Shown here one piece after another: positions 18,749-25,223 of a stretch of DNA of 64,000 bases. Origin of the DNA: Bacteroidales bacterium. GTDB taxonomy: Bacteria; Bacteroidota; Bacteroidia; Bacteroidales; Bacteroidaceae. Where the stretch lies: assembly GCA_015060865.1 (NCBI GenBank), contig SUXS01000018.1:16645-80644 (forward strand). The letters run 5' to 3'. The notes under the pieces are model-generated. The model was given only the letters and a program-made list of their open reading frames with translations. It searched no databases and was not told the DNA's origin. Position 1 is the first letter of the stretch, and each line of letters starts with the position of its first letter. The position numbers and the translations under genes are program-made.

Positions 18749-18777
18749 TATTTACAATTTGACAATTTACTATTTAC
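18749..18777 (+). repeat. A/T heptamer-like repeats
   Basis: TATTTAC, AATTTGAC, AATTTAC and TATTTAC are contiguous, with 7- or 8-bp units. They overlap the last two codons and the stop of the acyltransferase gene and lie just before the start of the CPBP gene. Confidence 0.5.
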
Positions 18778-19951
18778 TAGCCGAGATACCTGAGTTCCCT
18801 CTCCTTGGGAGAGGGTTAGGGTGAGGCCCCTCTCTCCTTATCCCAAACACACACCACCGTATAAGTGGTATCCTGCGCAGCACCTCCCACAACAGTACCG
18901 AGCCGGCAAAAGTGGCGATGAGGGCAAGGCAGTAGATGCTCCACACAGGCAGTGCGGTGGACTTGAGCCACAGACAAGCAGAGGTACACACGGTCATATG
19001 CACGATGTAGAGTCCGAAGCTGCTGCGCGTCATGTACTGCGAGAAGGGTGTGGTGCAGTCGTAGCGGTGTTTGAAGAGTCCGATGAGGGCCAGCACCGCT
19101 GCCCAGCAGTAGAGGCTACACCACACGCTCTGCAACACGGCAGGAGCGGTATAGTCCGCACCGTAAAACTTCACACAGAAGACGATGCCCGTAGCCATAG
19201 CAGCTATACAGAGCGCTGTGCTATAACGGGCAAGGTATGCGTGTATCCTCTCCAAAGCAAACACATAGTACCCCACGAGGAACACCACAAAGTAGTAGAC
19301 AGGGCGATAGAGATTGAGCAGTCCGCTGAATGCACCGGCATTGTCAACCTGCGTCTGCGCCAATGCCCATAGCAGCAGATAGAAGCACATGAGCAGCAGT
19401 GACAACCCCTCCTCGGAAAGCCGCACCAGCCACGCCTCTACCCTATCGACATCCAGCACCTTACGCACTACAAGCAGCAATAGCGAGAACACATAGAGGT
19501 CTTGGATAAACCACAAGGGACCCGTACCGCTTATCACGCCTATTAGGAACTTCACCACGCCAGGCACCTCCTCGGGCAGCACTCCACCGCCTGCTTTCAT
19601 GTTGACGAAGCCCAACATCCAACCAAAGACGAGCAGGCCGAGCGTGGAGGGCACGAGCAACTTACGTGTACGCTCACGACGAAACTCCCGTGCCGTACGA
19701 TGCTGCAAAGCATAGCGGCTCGACATGCCTGCAAGCAGGAACATCAAGGTCATGAACCACGGATAGAGCACCGTACCCACCACATCCTGCCACTGATGCT
19801 CGGCAAAGCCACCGATGCCGCCAAAGACTCCCAGCGCATTGAAGTTATAGAACACGTGGTAGATGAGCACCAGCACCACGGTCACCCAGCGCAAATTGTC
19901 AATAAAGTAATAGCGTTGTCTATTGTCCGTTGTTCCCATAGCAAATATCAT
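18770..19951 (-). CDS. Acyltransferase 3 family membrane protein
   Basis: A 393-residue protein with about ten helices. It begins RYYFIDNLRWVTVVLVLIYH, where the His after the first helix is the conserved feature of acyltransferase-3 enzymes that modify exported glycans or lipids. A catalytic Arg-rich loop is seen in SSRYALQHRTAREFRRERTR. The substrate is unknown and no glycan operon is adjacent. A second Met (MGTTDNRQ) four codons in is an alternative start. Odd point: the last 20 or so residues (GPHPNPLPRRGNSGISASK) are encoded by an intergenic-type palindromic element plus A/T repeats. The natural C-terminus is therefore probably near CVFGIRR. Confidence 0.82.
   Translation of the reverse strand: MIFAMGTTDNRQRYYFIDNLRWVTVVLVLIYHVFYNFNALGVFGGIGGFAEHQWQDVVGTVLYPWFMTLMFLLAGMSSRYALQHRTAREFRRERTRKLLVPSTLGLLVFGWMLGFVNMKAGGGVLPEEVPGVVKFLIGVISGTGPLWFIQDLYVFSLLLLVVRKVLDVDRVEAWLVRLSEEGLSLLLMCFYLLLWALAQTQVDNAGAFSGLLNLYRPVYYFVVFLVGYYVFALERIHAYLARYSTALCIAAMATGIVFCVKFYGADYTAPAVLQSVWCSLYCWAAVLALIGLFKHRYDCTTPFSQYMTRSSFGLYIVHMTVCTSACLWLKSTALPVWSIYCLALIATFAGSVLLWEVLRRIPLIRWCVFGIRREGPHPNPLPRRGNSGISASK
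18791..18840 (-). repeat. Palindromic G/C-rich dispersed element
   Basis: CCCTCTCC and GGAGAGGG form an 8-bp stem with a TTG loop (18797-18815), followed by GGTTAGGGTGAGGCCCC. On the minus strand it encodes PHPNPLPRRG, the usual false translation of this widespread kind of element. Here it is joined in frame to the acyltransferase. Confidence 0.65.
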
Positions 19952-20000
19952 TTAAAGCATTAGTTGTCAATCTCATTTCAAAATCTCTTTTTCCATCTTT

Positions 20001-20088
20001 ATTTCTAACCGCGAGTAGAATGTTTTCTAACCGCGAGCATAATACATTCTATTCGCGGCCAGAAAGATTTCTGCTCGCGGGTAGAAAA
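20001..20088. repeat. Four tandem 22-bp palindromic units
   Basis: Four contiguous 22-bp units share the consensus TTTCTAnYCGCGRGYAGAAA, each a near palindrome centred on CGCG. The CGCG cores sit at 20010, 20032, 20054 and 20076, exactly 22 bp apart. The array lies between the PH-protein stop (20099) and the acyltransferase start (19951). Confidence 0.88.
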
Positions 20089-20098
20089 TCAGACAAAG

Positions 20099-20578
20099 CT
20101 ATGCAAGCTCTTTATTCCCTTGTTTGTTCTCAAGGAGTTCTTGCGGATAGTTTATCACATACTGCTTACCATTGGCTAGAGTCACCAAAGCCAGTTCTTT
20201 CTTATTGACGGCATACATCTGAAACTTGCCAATATACATGCTCTCAAAATACCCTGTATAGCCCATCAACCCTCCATTACCCCAAGATTTGATGATTCCC
20301 TTCAGTTCACCCTTAAGAATGGGACGTACAGCGCTGACATCCTCCAGCACCTTACTCCCGAGGAAGAACTTCACGATGATAAGGTCTTTCTCAATAAAGA
20401 AGTAGCGGGGCGTGCGCAATGCGAGAATATATATCACCGCGAAGACAATAGGCGCCACGATGCGGTCAACCATATCATCTTTCATAAAATACACGTCAAA
20501 CATTACGTAAATAGTAATTGCTACCACTACTAATGTCAAAAGAACAACCAGCCAGTCTCTCCGAAATCGGTAAATCAT
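20099..20578 (-). CDS. PH-domain-like membrane protein
   Basis: A 159-residue protein with two N-terminal membrane helices (WLVVLLTLVVVAITIYVMF and IVAPIVFAVIYILAL). They are followed by a small beta-rich domain (YFFIEKDLIIVKFFLGSKVL through LALVTLANGKQYVINYP) that resembles bacterial PH (bPH) domains. The start codon overlaps the stop of the ribbon-helix-helix gene by four bases (ATGA), so they are translated together. Its role is unknown. With the SPFH protein upstream, a membrane-scaffold function is plausible but is inference. Confidence 0.65.
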   Translation of the reverse strand: MIYRFRRDWLVVLLTLVVVAITIYVMFDVYFMKDDMVDRIVAPIVFAVIYILALRTPRYFFIEKDLIIVKFFLGSKVLEDVSAVRPILKGELKGIIKSWGNGGLMGYTGYFESMYIGKFQMYAVNKKELALVTLANGKQYVINYPQELLENKQGNKELA

Positions 20579-20757
20579 AAGGCTTCTCCTTTCTTCTTTT
20601 TCATCCGCCCGCTCTTCTTCAATGCCTCAGCAATAATCCATTGCAGCTGCCCATTGGTAGAGCGGAACTCATCGGCTGCCCACTTTTCAATGGCAGCCAT
20701 CGTCTCGGCGTCTACGCGCAGAACGAAACTCTTGGTTTTATTGTCTTTTTCGGCCAT
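20575..20757 (-). CDS. Ribbon-helix-helix (Arc-like) DNA-binding protein
   Basis: A 60-residue protein with the short beta strand KSFVLRVDAETMAAIEKWA, then two helices and a basic tail (GRMKKKKGE). This fits the Arc/MetJ ribbon-helix-helix fold. It lies between the SPFH and PH genes and overlaps the latter, so it is likely a local regulator of the module. Repeat arrays lie directly upstream of its start (20768-20970), and four palindromes lie downstream at 20001-20088. Either could be its operator, but the sequence cannot prove this. It could also serve as the antitoxin-like part of a pair, although no toxin fold is recognised next to it. Confidence 0.75.
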   Translation of the reverse strand: MAEKDNKTKSFVLRVDAETMAAIEKWAADEFRSTNGQLQWIIAEALKKSGRMKKKKGEAL

Positions 20758-20767
20758 AACATTTCAT

Positions 20768-20796
20768 GGAGTTAAAGGAGTTAAAGGGAGATATCA
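20768..20796 (+). repeat. GGAGTTAAA tandem units (left arm)
   Basis: GGAGTTAAA, GGAGTTAAAG and GGAGATATCA are contiguous, directly upstream of the ribbon-helix-helix start. This is the inverted partner of the array at 20931-20970. Confidence 0.75.
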
Positions 20797-20930
20797 CTCC
20801 GCTTCGCTACGTGAAGAAGTTAAATGCCAATACTGCAATTATGCGAGAGTAAAGATTGCTTGTAAGCTATGCCGAACTATCGCGGTATCAACGAAGTAAA
20901 ATGTACTATCACGCGTATAGAGCTATTGGC

Positions 20931-20970
20931 CTTTATCTCCATTTAACTCCTTTTTACTCCACTTACCTCC
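20931..20970 (-). repeat. Four exact 10-bp units (right arm)
   Basis: CTTTATCTCC, ATTTAACTCC, TTTTTACTCC and ACTTACCTCC are four blocks of exactly 10 bp, each ending CTCC. On the minus strand this reads GGAGnTAAAn four times. It starts 9 bp after the SPFH stop and is inverted relative to 20768-20796, with a core of about 134 bp between. Confidence 0.8.
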
Positions 20971-20978
20971 ATCTTATA

Positions 20979-21935
20979 TCAATGATTCAACGTACCCGAA
21001 TTAATCACTGGCTGCGCAGGCTCGTCGGCGCAGAGCACTACCAGCAGATTGCTCACCATGGCCGCCTTCTTCTCCTCGTCGAGGTCTACGATAGCCTCTG
21101 AAGAGAGTTTGTCGAGCGCGAGCTTCACCATCGAAACGGCACCCTCCACAATCTTCTCACGAGCAGTGATAATGGCGCTTGCCTGCTGACGCTTGAGCAT
21201 GATAGCTGCAATCTCGGGAGCATAGGCAAGATAGTTGATACGCGCTTCCACCACCTCGATGCCTGCCATCGAGAGGCGCTCGTTGAGCTGCTGCACCAGT
21301 TGCAGGTTGATTTCATCGGCATTGGAGCGCAGGGTGAGCTGTTCGCCTGTCGACGTGTCGGTGTCATCGTAAGCGTAGCGGCCAGCTACCTGACGGAGAG
21401 CAGCATCGCTCTGCACCTTCACGAAGTTCTCAAACGCCTTCATACGTCCTGCCACCGCACCGGCTGTTGTGGCAGCACCGGCCATAGCCATCGTCTGTGA
21501 GTCAATCTCAAACAGCGCCTTGTAGGTATCCTTCAATTTCCACACCAATACGAGACCAATCATGATGGGGTTACCCGTCAGGTCGTTCACCTTGATGGGG
21601 TCGGCATTCAGGTTACGTGCGCGGAGCGACACCTTCTTCTTGTCCAGGAAGGGATTCACCCAATAGAAACCTGCACGGCGGAAGGTACCCTTGTACTTAC
21701 CGAAGAACACCATTACGCGTGCCTCGTTGGGCTCAAGTGTCATGAAGCCGATGAGGTGGATAAACCAAACAATGAAAAGCACGATACCACACACAATACC
21801 CAGCACCTCGGGGATATAGCCATTTATCGCACCCACAATGCACAAGGGTGCTGCTGCCAATATCAGCAAATTAATCAGCAATCCCAAGAAGCCATTCACT
21901 ACAAAACCTTTGTAATCTCTCTCGTTTGTTTCCAT
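20979..21935 (-). CDS. SPFH-domain (stomatin/prohibitin/HflC-like) protein
   Basis: A 318-residue membrane-anchored protein. Two hydrophobic helices (residues about 13-60) are followed by the SPFH domain (LEPNEARVMVFFGKYKGTFR through about residue 230). A helical, alanine- and glutamate-rich coiled-coil region follows (MLKRQQASAIITAREKIVEG). The block RRAGFYWVNPFLDKKKVSLR is typical of this branch. SPFH proteins form membrane microdomains and control proteases or other partners. This one is not next to hflK/hflC or ftsH, and sits upstream of a ribbon-helix-helix gene and a PH-like protein. The 220-bp gap between it and the next gene is occupied mainly by an inverted repeat element. Confidence 0.9.
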   Translation of the reverse strand: METNERDYKGFVVNGFLGLLINLLILAAAPLCIVGAINGYIPEVLGIVCGIVLFIVWFIHLIGFMTLEPNEARVMVFFGKYKGTFRRAGFYWVNPFLDKKKVSLRARNLNADPIKVNDLTGNPIMIGLVLVWKLKDTYKALFEIDSQTMAMAGAATTAGAVAGRMKAFENFVKVQSDAALRQVAGRYAYDDTDTSTGEQLTLRSNADEINLQLVQQLNERLSMAGIEVVEARINYLAYAPEIAAIMLKRQQASAIITAREKIVEGAVSMVKLALDKLSSEAIVDLDEEKKAAMVSNLLVVLCADEPAQPVINSGTLNH

Positions 21936-22161
21936 TTTCTTAATTATTTAGAGGTTTAACATGTAATATCATTTTGATATCACAAAGATTCAATTTAAAT
22001 TCTGATATTTCCAAATATTTTGGCAAAAAAGTTTCATCAAACACAAAAACATGCAAATAACAAACGAATCAACGTCCTACCCTAGAAAAAGACAAAAAAT
22101 ACGATAGCAATACAAGATGACAAGAGACCACAATACTATATGAGAGTGGAGTAGCAACAAA

Positions 22162-22193
22162 AAAAGAGAATTTCTTCTATGAAACTCTCTTTT
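22162..22193 (-). terminator. Terminator for tRNA-His
   Basis: A 13-bp stem with one mismatch (22162-22174 with 22181-22193), followed on the minus strand by T residues. It lies just past the tRNA 3' end. Confidence 0.75.
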
Positions 22194-22199
22194 ACTCAG

Positions 22200-22274
22200 G
22201 GTGACTAGTGGGATTCGAACCCACGACATTCAGAACCACAATCTGACGCTCTAACCGACTGAACTATAGTCACC
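22200..22274 (-). tRNA. tRNA-His (GTG)
   Basis: The cloverleaf is complete on the minus strand: acceptor GTGACTA with TAGTCAC, T-loop TTCGAAT, and anticodon loop TTGTGGT with anticodon GTG. The extra 5' G (position -1) faces C73, the histidine identity element. CCA is not encoded. Confidence 0.97.
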
Positions 22275-22302
22275 ATATAACCGCCATCCATCGAAAGCGG
22301 TG

Positions 22303-22333
22303 CAAAGATACAACTTTAATTTGAATACACAAA
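22303..22333 (-). promoter_or_regulatory. Consensus promoter for tRNA-His
   Basis: TTTG (22330-22333), a 19-bp spacer, and TATCTTTG (22303-22310) on the minus strand match both elements of the Bacteroidales promoter. It is about 30 bp before the tRNA. Confidence 0.8.
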
Positions 22334-22465
22334 GAAAAAAAGTTTTTTTCTTTAAATACATTCCAAAAAGATTAACTGGAAAGATTACAGCACATATCAC
22401 AAAGTGCCATCCCCCCCAGAAGACAAACATACTATTCCATTATGTTTACAATGGAAAAAGCACTA

Positions 22466-23410
22466 TCAATTAGGAACAATAAAATTAAGGAACTCTGGCA
22501 TTAGAGATATTTCCAACGGACAACTATAGACCAACGTACGTCCGTCAACGCACACACTAGCATTCTCCGCACTATATAATACAACTTTCTTCGTCCTATA
22601 AGGTTTCACCATTTTATGATTCAATATATGACCTCGCAGCATCATCCACAATCCTTGAATCAATTGACGCAATTCGGGACGATATACAACAGACACGTCA
22701 AGCCACCCATTATAGGGCACAGCACTAGGAGTAAGCCCATACCCACGCGAATTTCCTACACAGACAGTCATGAGACGGTCATTAAGAATCTCATCATTGA
22801 CCTTCAAGTGCATTTTATATTGTTTACGTTCTAAGAATAGGCGAAAAAGGCTTATGATATAGGTAGGGTTCCTCTTCCCCCAAAAGTGCTTACACTCGTC
22901 AGATATTTCTATAGCTTTTGCCCCCAAGCCAATATTCACCGCCATAAGGAAATAACGTTTCTGAAGGACATCCCCATCCCCAAAAGCACAATAGCCAATA
23001 TCAATCCTACGACGTACCCCTTTTATGAGATAATCTATAGACTTCTTATATTCATCTACTTCCAATCCCCAAAAGGAGGCAAAATCATTGCCTATTCCGT
23101 TAGGAATAATACCAAACGAAATATCATCAAGAGATTCCAACGAAGAGGCCATGATACCATTAAGTGCATCATTTATGGCCATATCACCACCTACAACGAC
23201 TATAGTCTTGTAGCCATTCTCTACATACATTCGTGCTAGACGCTCTACGGCTCCGTAATCCTCAGATTGAATATAATCGTATTGAACTTTTTTCAATTCA
23301 AGATACTCTTTTATCTGATGCCACCGACGATGTTTCTTGCGCACACCTGCCATCGGCACATAAACTATCCCCCAACGAGATAGAGAGACACTTCCTTTCG
23401 TATTATTCAT
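22466..23410 (-). CDS. Diacylglycerol/lipid kinase family protein (YegS/DgkB-like)
   Basis: A 314-residue cytoplasmic lipid kinase of the DAGK catalytic family. The nucleotide-binding motif reads VVVGGDMAINDALNGIMAS (about residues 75-93), where the usual form is GGDGTxNEV. ISFGIIPNGIGNDFASFWG (about 97-115) matches the second conserved block GxxPxGTxNDFA. A C-terminal beta-sandwich with AENASVCVDGRTLVY follows, close to the family's DGE motif. The altered glycine loop leaves the ATP-dependent activity likely but unproved. The gene overlaps the stop of miaA by four bases, so it is cotranscribed with miaA. Confidence 0.82.
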   Translation of the reverse strand: MNNTKGSVSLSRWGIVYVPMAGVRKKHRRWHQIKEYLELKKVQYDYIQSEDYGAVERLARMYVENGYKTIVVVGGDMAINDALNGIMASSLESLDDISFGIIPNGIGNDFASFWGLEVDEYKKSIDYLIKGVRRRIDIGYCAFGDGDVLQKRYFLMAVNIGLGAKAIEISDECKHFWGKRNPTYIISLFRLFLERKQYKMHLKVNDEILNDRLMTVCVGNSRGYGLTPSAVPYNGWLDVSVVYRPELRQLIQGLWMMLRGHILNHKMVKPYRTKKVVLYSAENASVCVDGRTLVYSCPLEISLMPEFLNFIVPN

Positions 23411-24336
23411 AATTCGTTTTCTTTTTTTAGTTGTTGCAAAACGGCAGCGACCTTATCTTCCATAGACAACTCCGCATCAATCCAATAGATAGGTATACCA
23501 CGACGCTCCATTCCGCGAAAATAGGTCATCTGTCTCTTCGCAAACTGATGAATAGCTATTTCCAACTGACGGACCATCTCAGCATACTCCAACTGACCAA
23601 CAACATACATTGTTAAATATTTATATTCAAGTCCATAGTAAATAAGATCTTCAGGATTGATCCCTGAGGCTAACAAGCCACGAACTTCATCAACCATCCC
23701 CTGTTCTAAACGTTCACGAAGACGATGACTGATGCGTTCTCGTCTCAATTCACGAGAGACATCAAGGCCGATAGTTAAACTACGTATTGCAGGAAACTCG
23801 CGTGAATCCACCTCATGAGTGCGATAATACTCTTCTATTTCAATAGCACGAATAGCTCGTTTACAAGTATCAATGTCTGTCGTATTATGCAGTTTTTTGT
23901 AAGTTTGCAACAGAGATGTGAGTTCACTCAGAGTTCTGTCCGCCAATCTATTACGCAAGTCTTTATTTTCAGGGACTTCCACCAAACGATATCCACGTAG
24001 CAACGATTCAAGATACAGACCTGTCCCCCCACAAAGGATAGGCAACTTCCCCGACTCACAAAAAGAAGCATAAACATTAAGAAAATCGCGCTGATACTCA
24101 AACACATTATACTTATATCCTGCATCTACAATATCTATCAAGTAATAAGGGATTTGCTTCCCACGATAAGTATACTCACACAAATCCTTCCCCGTACCTA
24201 TATCCATAGTTCGATACACTTGACGGCTATCTGCACTAATAATCCCTGTATGCAATTCACCGGCCAATGCTACCGCTAAAGAGGTTTTTCCACAAGCTGT
24301 GGGGCCCAATACTGTAACAAGGTTATACCGACTCAT
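23407..24336 (-). CDS. miaA: tRNA dimethylallyltransferase
   Basis: The enzyme adds dimethylallyl to A37 of tRNAs reading UNN codons. I chose the start at 24336 (MSRYNLVTVLGPTACGKTSL, about 309 residues), the usual MiaA beginning. The ATG at 24396 would add 20 hydrophobic residues and run into the ssrA terminator. The P-loop GPTACGKTS, the substrate site SADSRQVYRTMDIGTGK, and GGTGLYLESLLRGY are all present, with RQMTYFRG near the C-terminus. Its stop overlaps the lipid kinase start (ATGA-type coupling). Confidence 0.95.
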   Translation of the reverse strand: MSRYNLVTVLGPTACGKTSLAVALAGELHTGIISADSRQVYRTMDIGTGKDLCEYTYRGKQIPYYLIDIVDAGYKYNVFEYQRDFLNVYASFCESGKLPILCGGTGLYLESLLRGYRLVEVPENKDLRNRLADRTLSELTSLLQTYKKLHNTTDIDTCKRAIRAIEIEEYYRTHEVDSREFPAIRSLTIGLDVSRELRRERISHRLRERLEQGMVDEVRGLLASGINPEDLIYYGLEYKYLTMYVVGQLEYAEMVRQLEIAIHQFAKRQMTYFRGMERRGIPIYWIDAELSMEDKVAAVLQQLKKENEL

Positions 24337-24377
24337 ACGACATATAACAAACAAAATAACAATAAAGACTGAAATAA

Positions 24378-24403
24378 CAATAACTTGCTGTGGCAAGTTA
24401 TTG
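24378..24403 (-). terminator. Terminator for ssrA
   Basis: A perfect 11-bp stem (24378-24388 with 24393-24403) with a TGTG loop. It lies six bases past the tmRNA 3' end and 42 bp upstream of the miaA start, so it separates the two units. Confidence 0.8.
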
Positions 24404-24408
24404 TTTCG

Positions 24409-24805
24409 TGGAGCTGGAGGGAATCGAACCCTCGTCCAAACGAGGAAATCATGCGCTTTCTACATGCTTATCTTTGACTTCGGTTTTCGTGTACAGGCAA
24501 GACCAAAGCCACCAACCTGCACCTTATCCTCTAAAAATTCGCCTATGACGCGAGGCCGTCAACGGCTATCTCCGAAATTGCAGCACCACCATATCGACGA
24601 GCTTCGGAAAAACAGCGTTCGGGTGATGTCTCGTCTCCATACCTCGTACAGAGATAAAGCTAATCTACTTCACTTCGATTAAGCAGCGAGAGCGTAATTA
24701 TTTTCGCCAATTAATTCTTTGCAAGATTAAGATTTTAGTGCCAACCTAGCAATGCACTGCATGCTTACACACCATCTCGGCCCGCTGTCAAATCCAGTCA
24801 ACCCC
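24409..24805 (-). ncRNA. ssrA: tmRNA (ssrA)
   Basis: This is a one-piece transfer-messenger RNA that rescues stalled ribosomes. The 5' GGGGTTG pairs with 3' CAGCTCC, with a G3-U70 pair as in alanine tRNA, and the T-loop TTCGATT is at the 3' end. The tag frame reads GGC GAA AAT AAT TAC GCT CTC GCT GCT TAA (24679-24708), giving GENNYALAA after the first alanine. The NYALAA end is typical of the Bacteroidales tag. CCA is not encoded. The length is 397 nt. Confidence 0.96.
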
Positions 24806-24817
24806 ATGATGTCGCTA

Positions 24818-24825
24818 CAAAATTA
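24818..24825 (-). promoter_or_regulatory. Promoter -7 box for ssrA
   Basis: TAATTTTG on the minus strand matches TAnnTTTG within the longer string TTTTTTTACACTAATTTTG. It is 12 bp before the tmRNA 5' end. Nearly the same string precedes panC and tamB. Confidence 0.6.
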
Positions 24826-25182
24826 GTGTAAAAAAATCATTCCACGAAAATAAAGGATAATTATTTATAATTCATCCAAGATTTCGAGTGACAAACGCAG
24901 TCTAAACAATTCATCACTCAAAATGGCAGATGAACAGAAAACAATATCTCTAAAGAAATTTTCTTTAAAAACATAGAATGCGTACCCTCATTTTCTTTCA
25001 TATTATATATTACCTACAAACGGCATTACTCAAACACAGCGACAGCCACACGAACCAAACAAAAAGTCATCAAAGCAGGCCACCCTGTTAACATTTTGTA
25101 TCTATACACAAACAAAAGCTAACAATTTATCGTTTTCCCAAAGCTTTTCATATCCATCTTTTCATGTTTCGCAAAAATTATA
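24826..25182. other. Gap between ssrA and gdhA
   Basis: AT-rich, with no convincing open frame, RNA or repeat. It holds the divergent promoters for ssrA at one end and for gdhA at the other. A long gdhA leader region is possible. Confidence 0.5.
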
Positions 25183-25190
25183 TATCTTTG
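25183..25190 (+). promoter_or_regulatory. Promoter -7 box for gdhA
   Basis: TATCTTTG matches TAnnTTTG and lies 33 bp before the ATG. The -33 region is T-rich (CTTTTCATGTTT) but without a perfect TTTG. Confidence 0.65.
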
Positions 25191-25223
25191 CAGCCAATAT
25201 AGAGTTTTAATTTAGGTATTAGT

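Noticed and set aside
20001..20088. CRISPR array
   Set aside because: The 22-bp units are contiguous, palindromic and without unique spacers, and no cas genes are in view.
20575..20757. Antitoxin of a type II toxin-antitoxin pair
   Set aside because: The neighbours are an SPFH protein and a PH-like membrane protein, not a recognisable toxin, so only a ribbon-helix-helix regulator is claimed.
24299..24682. 127-codon plus-strand frame across miaA start and ssrA
   Set aside because: It is antisense to a clear tmRNA and terminator. The residues reflect the tmRNA T-arm sequence.
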